From assembly GCF_900100275.1 (NCBI RefSeq), contig NZ_FNET01000007.1, positions 1 to 64,000 of the forward strand: DNA of 64,000 bases, read 5' to 3'. The translations under genes and the position numbers were made by a program. Source of the DNA: Lentzea albidocapillata subsp. violacea (lineage in GTDB: Bacteria > Actinomycetota > Actinomycetes > Mycobacteriales > Pseudonocardiaceae). The notes under the pieces were generated by a model. It was not told the origin of the DNA. It did not search any database and saw only the letters and a list, made by a program, of their open reading frames with translations. Below, piece after piece: positions 52,131-59,265 of the stretch (the first letter of the stretch is position 1; every line of letters starts with the position of its first letter).

Positions 52131-53489
52131 TCAGTGGCAGTTGGTGGTGCCGCTGTCGGTGTAGGTCCTGCCCGCCTCGGGGACGAACTGCCAGTCGAAG
52201 CTGTTGCTGTGCAGCGTCAGCTTCAGCACGCCGCGGGTGCCGCTGTTGCGGGCCTCGCTGTTCGGCTTGATCGTGCCGAAGCCGTAGGCGCCCGCGCCGC
52301 CCATGCCCGCGACGAACGTCCGGATGCCGCGCGAGTTGTCCAGCCCGCCCGTGGGGTTCTGCGGGGCGAACCGCTCGTAGTGGTGGTTGTGACCGAAGAC
52401 CACCACTTCGGCGTTGGCGTCGTACAGCGCCTGGAACAACGGCCTGGTGGCCGTCGAGGGCGCGTGGTTGGCGCCGCTGGTGAACAGCGGGTGGTGCCAG
52501 TACGCGGCGGTGCACGGCTTCGTGCTCGCCGCCAGGTCCTGCCGCAGCCACTGCTCCTGCGCGCTGCCCGCCGACATGCTGATGTTGGAGTTCAGCGACA
52601 CGATGTGCCAGTTGCCTAGGTCGTAGGAGTAGTAACCCCGGCCGGACGGCCCGGCCTGTGCGCCGAAGTAGTTGTAGTAACCGGTGGCGCCACTGGTGCG
52701 GTAGTCGTGGTTGCCCGGCGATGGCCTGGTGCGCGCCTTGTGCCGGCCCCACGTGGGCTCGTAGTAGGTGTTGAACTGGCTCGCGGTGCCGTCCGGGTAG
52801 ACGTTGTCGCCGGTGGTCCAGACGGTGCCCGGGATGTTGTCCAGCAGCGCGGCCGTGGCCGAGTCACCGGAACCGGAGTCGGCGATGTCGCCGGCGCCGA
52901 CCCAGACCGGGTCGCCGGGCGGCGGGATGGTGCCGTCGGTGACGACGAGTTGCGGTGCGGTGGAACCGGACTCGCGGGAGTCGTAGTCGGCGCCGTCCGT
53001 GCTGCTGGACGTGATACCGATGCTGTACGTGCCGTTGCCCGTGACGTAGCTGGTGACGTCGACCTCGTACCAGGCGTTGCGCACGACCGAGCCGATCGAG
53101 CCGATCGTGGCGCCGTCGATGGCGGGCTGGTTGTTCCAGGTGACCGCGGTCTCGGTCCAGCTGGTGTTGGACATGGCCTTGAAGGTGCCGCCGTGGGGGC
53201 TTTGCGCGCCGGAGACGTCATCGGTGTGGATGCGCAGCTTGGCGTTGCTGACGCTGCCGGTGATCCCGGAGACGGTGAACTTGAGGAACGTCCGCTTGAT
53301 CGGCGAGTTGTCGATGCCGAGCTGGCCGGAGGTGCCGTAGTTCGTGTTGCTGGACCCGTTGTCGACGTAGGTGTCGGCGATGGGAGTGAAGGTGGTGGTG
53401 GCAGCCTGAGCTGCGGTGGAGGCGGTGAGTGTGGCCGCCGTGACGATGACGGTGGAGAGCACGGCCAAAGGAGCCCTGCGACGTGACAT
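52131..53489 (-). CDS. Secreted metallophosphatase with N-terminal DNRLRE-type domain
   Basis: A 452-aa protein with a signal peptide (1-29, ending AQA). Residues of about 32-185 form a DNRLRE/carbohydrate-binding-like beta domain (TYVDNGSSNTNYGTSGQL, LRIHTDDVSG). Residues 195-450 are a calcineurin-like phosphoesterase with GAGDIADSG, WTTGDNVYPDGT, SPGNHDYRT and VVFGHNHHYERF, which bind two metals. It probably hydrolyses an exported phosphoester. It is encoded upstream of the MFS gene in the same direction, 20 bp apart. Confidence 0.87.
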   Translation of the reverse strand: MSRRRAPLAVLSTVIVTAATLTASTAAQAATTTFTPIADTYVDNGSSNTNYGTSGQLGIDNSPIKRTFLKFTVSGITGSVSNAKLRIHTDDVSGAQSPHGGTFKAMSNTSWTETAVTWNNQPAIDGATIGSIGSVVRNAWYEVDVTSYVTGNGTYSIGITSSSTDGADYDSRESGSTAPQLVVTDGTIPPPGDPVWVGAGDIADSGSGDSATAALLDNIPGTVWTTGDNVYPDGTASQFNTYYEPTWGRHKARTRPSPGNHDYRTSGATGYYNYFGAQAGPSGRGYYSYDLGNWHIVSLNSNISMSAGSAQEQWLRQDLAASTKPCTAAYWHHPLFTSGANHAPSTATRPLFQALYDANAEVVVFGHNHHYERFAPQNPTGGLDNSRGIRTFVAGMGGAGAYGFGTIKPNSEARNSGTRGVLKLTLHSNSFDWQFVPEAGRTYTDSGTTNCH

Positions 53490-53660
53490 GCCGGTCCTTG
53501 TGGTGGTGGGCGGACGTGGGCCGTCGCGAAGAGTAGGGGCGCGATGGTTCGGTCACCAATGATCGTTCGGCGGCGGTTCGATGAACGGTGGGAAAACCCC
53601 ACCAGGGGGTGACTGCGGGCGGCTCGGTATTTCCGCGGCTGCCGCCCGCTCCGTAAGGAC

Positions 53661-54239
53661 ATGGGAGTCGAGGTCTGCGACCCTCGCTGGCTCACGGCCG
53701 TGCCGGGAGCCGAGCTCGTGGTCGCGCTGGACGAGGTGGGTGGGTACGCCGCCGACGGGCACCGGGTGACGGTGCTGATCGACCTGGTGCCGGGCACCGT
53801 GTCGATGCTGCGCGGCCTGGCCGCCGAAGCCGTGGGCGAAGGCGCCCGAAAGGTTCGGGTGCGGCCGCATGGCGTCGATCGGGTCGACCTCGTCTACGCG
53901 GCGGTGGAGCTGAACCGGATCGCGGAGGACGACGCCGTCGAGGTGCAGTTCGACGTCACGTCCGCCGCGTTGCTGCGGGCCGATCCCACGGCGTTCGTGC
54001 GGGTCGATCCGCTCGTGGTGAAGGCCGACGGGACGGTCGTGCCGATCTGCGCCGGGCTGGAGCGGTACGCGCTCGGGTCACTCGGCTCGCTGGACGACCT
54101 GGTGGCCGCGTGGGACCCCGAACCCGTCCGGGACCTGTGCCGCGTCGCGCTGAGCCGCGCGCTGGCCGACACCGGGCCGCTCGTGTCCTGGTACGAGCAC
54201 CTCACCCGGACAGCAGCCGCGCTGCGGTCCTCGTGTTGA
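53661..54239 (+). CDS. Unrecognised protein with SPASM-like end
   Basis: A 192-aa protein. A beta/alpha-type N-terminal half (RVTVLIDLVPGTVSMLRGL, VYAAVELNRIAEDDAVEVQF) is followed by VKADGTVVPICAGLERYALG and SLDDLVAAWDPEP, which resemble the C-terminal auxiliary (SPASM-like) segment of radical-SAM proteins. No radical-SAM CxxxCxxC motif is present. It could be a truncated relative or an unrelated family. ATG 53661 follows GTAAGGAC. The last 38 bp overlap the convergent PHP gene. Confidence 0.5.
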   Translation: MGVEVCDPRWLTAVPGAELVVALDEVGGYAADGHRVTVLIDLVPGTVSMLRGLAAEAVGEGARKVRVRPHGVDRVDLVYAAVELNRIAEDDAVEVQFDVTSAALLRADPTAFVRVDPLVVKADGTVVPICAGLERYALGSLGSLDDLVAAWDPEPVRDLCRVALSRALADTGPLVSWYEHLTRTAAALRSSC

Positions 54240-55188
54240 TCACCTGCTCCGGCTCGACACCGCACTCCTCCGCCCGCGCGCAGCCGTAGTTCAGCCAGTC
54301 GAGCTGACCGGGCGCGTGCGCGTCGCTGTCGATGGAGAACGTGCACCCGGCGTCGACGGCGAGATTGAGCAGCCGGCGCGGGGGATCAAGCCGTTCCGGC
54401 CGTGAGTTGATCTCGACCGCGGTGCCGTGCTCGGCGCAGGCCTCGAAGACCTGCACGGCGTCGAACTGGGACTCCGGGCGGCCCTTGCCCACGACCAGCC
54501 GGCCCGTGCAGTGGCCGAGGATGTCGACGTGCGGGTTCCTGACCGCGTTGACCATCCTGCGGGTCATCTCGGCGCGCGGCATCTTCAGTTTCGAGTGGAC
54601 GCTCGCGACCACGACGTCGAGGCGTGCCAGCAGATCCTCGTCCTGGTCCAGCGAACCGTCGTCGAGGATGTCGACCTCGATGCCGGTGAGAACCACGAAC
54701 GGCGCCAGTTCGGCGTTCAGCTCGGCGACGACCTCGAGCTGCTTCTCCAGTCGTTCGCGGGAGAGTCCATTCGCGACGGTCAGGCGCGGGGAGTGGTCCG
54801 TCAGCACCATGAACTCGTGGCCGAGATCGCGCGCCGCCTCGGCCATGTCCCTGATCGGGCTGCCGCCGTCGGACCAGTCGGAGTGGACGTGGCAGTCGCC
54901 CTTCAGCCGCGCGCGCATCTCCTCGCCGCCGGTGATGTCGACGTGCCGCAGCTTCGCCAGGTACGACGGCTCGCGGTTCGCGAGCGCGTCCGCGACGACA
55001 CCGGCCGTCGACTTGCCGACGCCCTTGAGGTCGGTGAGCGTGCCGAGCCTCGCCCGTTTCTCGACATCGGCGGGGTCGAGGCCGGCGAGGACGGCGGCCG
55101 CGTTGCGGAACGCCTCGACGCGGTAGGTCGGCTCGCCGGCACGTTCGAGGTGAAAAGCCACCTGCTTCAACGCCTTGACCGGATCCAT
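54202..55188 (-). CDS. PHP-domain phosphoesterase, PolX-like
   Basis: A 328-aa protein. The N-terminal 85 residues are a helix-hairpin-helix region (VEAFRNAAAVLAGLD, LTDLKGVGKSTAGVVADAL) as in family X DNA polymerases. The rest is a PHP domain with metal ligands in GDCHVHSDWSDGG, VLTDHSPR, VLTGIEVDI, VVASVHSKLK and SDAHAPGQL. The polymerase domain of full PolX is missing. It may act as a DNA repair 3'-5' nuclease or phosphatase. Confidence 0.85.
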   Translation of the reverse strand: MDPVKALKQVAFHLERAGEPTYRVEAFRNAAAVLAGLDPADVEKRARLGTLTDLKGVGKSTAGVVADALANREPSYLAKLRHVDITGGEEMRARLKGDCHVHSDWSDGGSPIRDMAEAARDLGHEFMVLTDHSPRLTVANGLSRERLEKQLEVVAELNAELAPFVVLTGIEVDILDDGSLDQDEDLLARLDVVVASVHSKLKMPRAEMTRRMVNAVRNPHVDILGHCTGRLVVGKGRPESQFDAVQVFEACAEHGTAVEINSRPERLDPPRRLLNLAVDAGCTFSIDSDAHAPGQLDWLNYGCARAEECGVEPEQVINTRTAARLLSG

Positions 55189-55333
55189 ACCTCTTCCTAC
55201 CTCATCGGCGGTGTCCGCGCGCTGTCTCGAATGGCGCCGTCGCGGTGAATTTCACCCGACCTTCGGGGGTGTCGACCGGGACGGTGACTGCGAAAGCGTT
55301 CTGTCGCTGGCCGACGATCGTGAGGGGTACGCG

Positions 55334-56905
55334 GTGAGGAAGCGTTGGGGCGCGGCGGCTTTGGTCGCTCCGCTGTTCATGTCCCTGGTGGGAACGGCCC
55401 AAGCGGCGCCGGGGCCGTTGGACGAGTACTACACGCAGACCGTCGCCTGGGCCGAGTGCCCGGCGGGCTGGGTCTCGCCCTCGACGGGGATCGAGTGCGC
55501 CACGGTCATCGTGCCGATGGACTACCGGAACCCGGGCAACGGCAACCTGGAAATCGCCATCTCGCGCAGGAAGGCCACAGATCCGGCACGTCGCAGAGGC
55601 GTGCTGATGACGAACCCGGGCGGTCCCGGTGGTTCGGGTCTCGGCGCCGTGCACTGGTTCAACGCCCAGACCGACGTCCTGAAGATCTACGACGTCATCG
55701 GCATGGACCCGCGCGGTGTCGGCCGGTCGACGCAGATCCGCTGCATCTCGACGCCGTCCGACGACGAGTTCCCTTCGCGCCCAACGGATGCGCAGCTCGC
55801 GAACTGGTCGGACTACGCCCGCGCGGTCGAGGAGAACTGCCAGCGCGGCGGCGGTGAGATGCGCAGGTTCATCTCGACCATGAACACCGCCCGCGACATG
55901 GACGTCATCCGCGGAGCCATGGGGGAGAAGAAGATCTCCTACGTCGGCTACTCCTACGGCACGCAGCTCGGCGCCGTCTACGGCTCGATGTTCCCCGCGC
56001 GCCTCGACCGCAGCGTCCTCGACTCCGCCCTGGACCCGCTGAAGACGTGGCACGAGCAGGACGTCGACGTGGTGGACGCGATCACCGACAACCTCCGCAA
56101 GTGGACCGAGTGGACCGCCGCCCGCAACGGCACGTACGGCCTCGGCACCACCCCGGCAGCGGTGCGAGGCGAACTCGACGCGATCGCCGCACGCCTGAAG
56201 ACCGGCCCCTACGGCGGCTACGCGGACGTGACCTCCTTCGACTACGCGGCCGGCGCCACCCGCTACCGCCGCTCGTGGGCCGCGTTCTCCCGCCACATCG
56301 CCTCGATCAAGGCAGGCGCCGCGGACCCGGCCGAGGCCTCCGCGATCGTGGCCGCCCTGAAGAAGGGCGACATCGAACCCACCTCGCCGGGCACCTTCCA
56401 GGCCGTCGTGTGCGAGTGGGACTGGTTCTCCGACGTCAACACCTACTACAACGACATGAAGCGCTGGCGCGACACCAACCCGTACGGCGGCACCGTCGAC
56501 TACATGGCGCCGACCAACTGCACGTTCCGCGCCTTCCAGCGCCCGGAGAAGATCCCGGCCATCACCCGCAAATACCCGGCTGGCCTCGTGGTCAACTCCG
56601 ACGGCGACACCCAGACCCCGCTCGCCAACGGCCGCGTCATGGCGGAGCACCTGAGGCAGCCACTGATCAGCGTGGCGAACGACGGCCAGCACGGCCACTA
56701 CGCGTTGCGCCGCAACACCTGCGTCGACACGCTGGTCAACAAGTACCTGGTGTCGGGGATCCTGCCCGCGTCCAGGGTGACCTGTGCCGGGACGGACATC
56801 GCGGAGACCGTGCCTCCGGGTCAGGCGGTGGCCCTGGGCGCGCAGCCGGCCCGGCCGTTGAGCGACATCCTGGGCGAGATCGCGGCGGAGACGAAGCCGT
56901 TCTGA
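55334..56905 (+). CDS. Secreted tripeptidyl-aminopeptidase-like serine hydrolase
   Basis: A 523-aa alpha/beta-hydrolase of the S33/TAP group. Signal peptide 1-25 (ends TAQAAP). The oxyanion loop is TNPGGPGGSG, the nucleophile S207 is in SYVGYSYGTQLG, the acid in VVNSDGDTQTPLANG and the histidine in NDGQHGHYAL. The C-terminal domain is the TAP-C type. It probably removes short N-terminal peptides outside the cell. The GTG at 55334 has GAGGGG upstream; an earlier frame is open but does not fit the signal peptide. Confidence 0.88.
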   Translation: MRKRWGAAALVAPLFMSLVGTAQAAPGPLDEYYTQTVAWAECPAGWVSPSTGIECATVIVPMDYRNPGNGNLEIAISRRKATDPARRRGVLMTNPGGPGGSGLGAVHWFNAQTDVLKIYDVIGMDPRGVGRSTQIRCISTPSDDEFPSRPTDAQLANWSDYARAVEENCQRGGGEMRRFISTMNTARDMDVIRGAMGEKKISYVGYSYGTQLGAVYGSMFPARLDRSVLDSALDPLKTWHEQDVDVVDAITDNLRKWTEWTAARNGTYGLGTTPAAVRGELDAIAARLKTGPYGGYADVTSFDYAAGATRYRRSWAAFSRHIASIKAGAADPAEASAIVAALKKGDIEPTSPGTFQAVVCEWDWFSDVNTYYNDMKRWRDTNPYGGTVDYMAPTNCTFRAFQRPEKIPAITRKYPAGLVVNSDGDTQTPLANGRVMAEHLRQPLISVANDGQHGHYALRRNTCVDTLVNKYLVSGILPASRVTCAGTDIAETVPPGQAVALGAQPARPLSDILGEIAAETKPF

Positions 56906-57099
56906 TCGTGTGAACGATCTTGTCGGACCCTTTGAGTACATACCGATTCCGTGATTTACCAGTGAGCTGGGAACACTCGCCTGGTTGCTGCTGCTGACGG
57001 TCGGGTGTGCTGCTACGCGGTAGCGTCACATCCGATCCTCGGTAGCACTCTCGGGCCGCCTGTGAGCTGCGCCGTTGCGGGCGTCGCCGGTACCGGCCG
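56906..57099. other. Intergenic region between convergent TAP-like and kinase-like genes
   Basis: The gap is less GC-rich than its surroundings, especially 56906-56990. It contains one small hairpin, GCTAC-GCG-GTAGC at 57012-57024, which could help end transcription. I see no RNA gene or coding frame in it. Confidence 0.4.
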
Positions 57100-57945
57100 T
57101 CAGCGGTTGCCGAGCCTGTGTTCAAGCCAGCGGCGCGCGCCTTCGGTGGCGTCCGTCCCGGCGAACTTCCGCTCCCAGAGGCGCACGAGGGAGGCGGTAT
57201 ACGCGGTGATCCCGTCTGGATCCGCTGCCCGGAATCCGTCGAGTTGCCCGGCCCATGCTTCAGCGGCTGAGGGCGGATGTCCTGCGGCGATGAGCCGAAC
57301 AGCGACTTGCGCGCCGTCAACCCACGGAGCGCCAGACCTCCACCATGCCCAATCCACGACACGAGCGCGGTCCGAGACGAGGAAGTTGTACGGGTTCAGG
57401 TCGGAGTGGATCAAGGCCGTGCCGTCCATGTAGGCCGGTGCGCGGCTGGCCCACTCCCTGATCGTGGCTGCGTTCTCCCGAGACCAGGCGTGGGCATCTT
57501 CGGGTAGCTCCATGCTCAACTCGCGGTCGAGAGCGGTAGCCCATTGCTTCCCCATCTCGCGCTTCGCAGAGGAAGTAGGGGGCGCGTTGGTCGTGCTGAT
57601 CGTTCGCACAGCGTCGGCCAGCATCGGCAGATGCGGCGATCCAGGGGAAAAGTCGGCGTGCTGCCCGGACACGTGCTCGAACCCGAGCAGCAGCCAACCT
57701 TCCTCTTCGATCTGCCACAGCAACCGTGGTGCCAGCCCCTCGGGCAGGAACGGGTTCACGGCTGCTTCGTTGCGGTGCATGAAGGACTGAGGATCGTCCG
57801 CCTTGACGCCCTTGCAGAAGAACCAGCCATCCGCAGCCATGAGTGAGACGGCGATCTCGGAGTTCCGGCCCGCTGGCGCGTCCTCCGTGTCGATCACATC
57901 GCCGACCTCCTTCTCGACTGCGTTCACGAGGGCCGGAGGTAGCAC
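57100..57945 (-). CDS. Aminoglycoside-phosphotransferase-fold kinase-like protein
   Basis: A 281-aa protein with the APH fold catalytic loop ALIHSDLNPYNFLV (catalytic D in HSDLNPYN) and the metal-binding aspartate in RVVDWAWWRSG. The substrate is unknown; many such proteins phosphorylate small metabolites rather than antibiotics. The annotated GTG 57945 begins LPPALVNAVEKEVGD, but homologous proteins of this kind usually have a few residues before it. In frame upstream, ATT at 57964-57966 follows AGGAG by 7 bp and would add INRLDWT, so a rare ATT start is possible. Codon use seems slightly less GC-rich than its neighbours. Confidence 0.75.
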   Translation of the reverse strand: MLPPALVNAVEKEVGDVIDTEDAPAGRNSEIAVSLMAADGWFFCKGVKADDPQSFMHRNEAAVNPFLPEGLAPRLLWQIEEEGWLLLGFEHVSGQHADFSPGSPHLPMLADAVRTISTTNAPPTSSAKREMGKQWATALDRELSMELPEDAHAWSRENAATIREWASRAPAYMDGTALIHSDLNPYNFLVSDRARVVDWAWWRSGAPWVDGAQVAVRLIAAGHPPSAAEAWAGQLDGFRAADPDGITAYTASLVRLWERKFAGTDATEGARRWLEHRLGNR

Positions 57946-58072
57946 GGTCCAGTCAAGGCGGTTAATCGTCAGTCTCCTGTCCAGGCGGTGTCACGGCTGG
58001 TCTTCCTGCCCGCAGCTGGTACAGCCGGCGTGGCACTGAGGGGACCCCTGCGTCAGCGTGGCCGCAACCTGC

Positions 58073-59056
58073 TCAGCCGGGCGGCACGACCCGGCCGAGC
58101 CGCTTGCGCACACCGTCCTCCTGGTAACGCGCGACGGTGTCGGCCAACTGCTCGCACGCCCGCTCGATGGCCCGCCTGGCCTCGTTGCGCTCGCTGGTGA
58201 CGGCGCTGAGGATCAGCCCGGTCAGCGCCACCGATCCGTTGAACGCCTGCAGCACGATCATGGTGGTCAGCAGGTCGTGCGCGACGAAGTGGCCGCTGGC
58301 CGCGGACATCACGGCGGCCACGGCGATGATCAGCGCGCACGGGGCGGCGACCGCGTGCTGGAAGCGGAGCGCACCCCAGATCAGCATCGGGAACACCAGG
58401 AACAGCAGGCGCGACTCCGTTGTCGTCACGAAGGCGGCGAGTGCGGCGGTCGTGACCAGTAGCGCGGCCGCCTCCGCCAGCCGGCGCGGTGGGGCGTTCC
58501 AGTGGCGCGGCAAGGTGAGTAGCAGCGGCGTGAACACCAGCACGCCCATCGCGTCGCCCGTCCACCACACCGACACCACGGCCGGCACGTCGTTCCACGG
58601 GATCACGCCGCCGGCCCTCAACGCCGCCGCGCCGACCAGCGCGCTGACCGACATCGCACCCAGGGCTCCCGCGAAGACGAGCAGCAGCGCGTCCTTCAGC
58701 CGGTCGAGCGCCGGGCGGAAGCCGAAGCGGGTCAGCAGGTACCAGGCGAGCAGGGGCGCGGCGGTGTTGCCCGCGGTGATCAGCAACGCCGAGAGCAGCG
58801 GCGCGCCCAGGGAGATGTTGGCGGCGAACGCTCCGAGCGTGATCCCCGGCCAGATCCGGCGGCCTGACATCAGCAGTGCCGCCACGGCGATCCCCGTCGG
58901 CAGCCACAGCGGAGTGACCTGCCCCTTCACGAGGGCCAGGACCAGGCCGACCTGCGCGGTCGCGTAGTACGCGAGCGCGACCGCCGCGATCGTGGCGAGG
59001 GTGCGGAGTGTGGCGTTCACCGCCACATGCTGCACCTGTGCACACACGTTGGCCAT
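58073..59056 (-). CDS. MASE1-domain membrane protein
   Basis: A 327-aa protein of about eight membrane helices, matching the MASE1 sensor domain: GLVLALVKGQVTPLWLPTGIAVAALL, GNTAAPLLAWYLLTRFGFRP and WTGDAMGVLVFTPLL. MASE1 usually precedes a kinase, GGDEF or EAL domain, but here it is followed only by a cytoplasmic helix of about 45 residues (TSERNEARRAIERACEQLAD). It may signal through a partner. ATG 59056 is used; an in-frame ATG at 59089 is possible. Confidence 0.8.
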   Translation of the reverse strand: MANVCAQVQHVAVNATLRTLATIAAVALAYYATAQVGLVLALVKGQVTPLWLPTGIAVAALLMSGRRIWPGITLGAFAANISLGAPLLSALLITAGNTAAPLLAWYLLTRFGFRPALDRLKDALLLVFAGALGAMSVSALVGAAALRAGGVIPWNDVPAVVSVWWTGDAMGVLVFTPLLLTLPRHWNAPPRRLAEAAALLVTTAALAAFVTTTESRLLFLVFPMLIWGALRFQHAVAAPCALIIAVAAVMSAASGHFVAHDLLTTMIVLQAFNGSVALTGLILSAVTSERNEARRAIERACEQLADTVARYQEDGVRKRLGRVVPPG

Positions 59057-59136
59057 ACCCCGCGACAGGGCGTACCCACCTGGACTCACTCCGTAGATAG
59101 GCGCGCCGGCTCACCCGGCTTTGACCAGTGCAAATC

Positions 59137-59152
59137 GACATACCGGCTGGTA
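59137..59152. promoter_or_regulatory. 16-bp dyad operator candidate upstream of the molybdopterin oxidoreductase gene
   Basis: CATACCGGCTGGTATG is a perfect 6-bp inverted repeat with a 4-bp centre, 113 bp before the oxidoreductase start. Twelve of its 16 positions match the dyad at 42706-42721. It resembles sites of TetR-type repressors. Confidence 0.5.
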
Positions 59153-59265
59153 TGCTCGGCGACTCTCAGGCGGTCGTTGGGCTGTTCGGGTTGACCTCGG
59201 CCGGGCGGTTGCGCCGGATGGCAGACGACTAGTACCCGTTAGTAACAAGCGGCTTAAGGGGACCC

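Noticed and set aside
57012-57024. GCTAC-GCG-GTAGC hairpin as part of a tRNA
   Set aside because: No anticodon arm, T arm or CCA end can be built around it. It is only a small hairpin.
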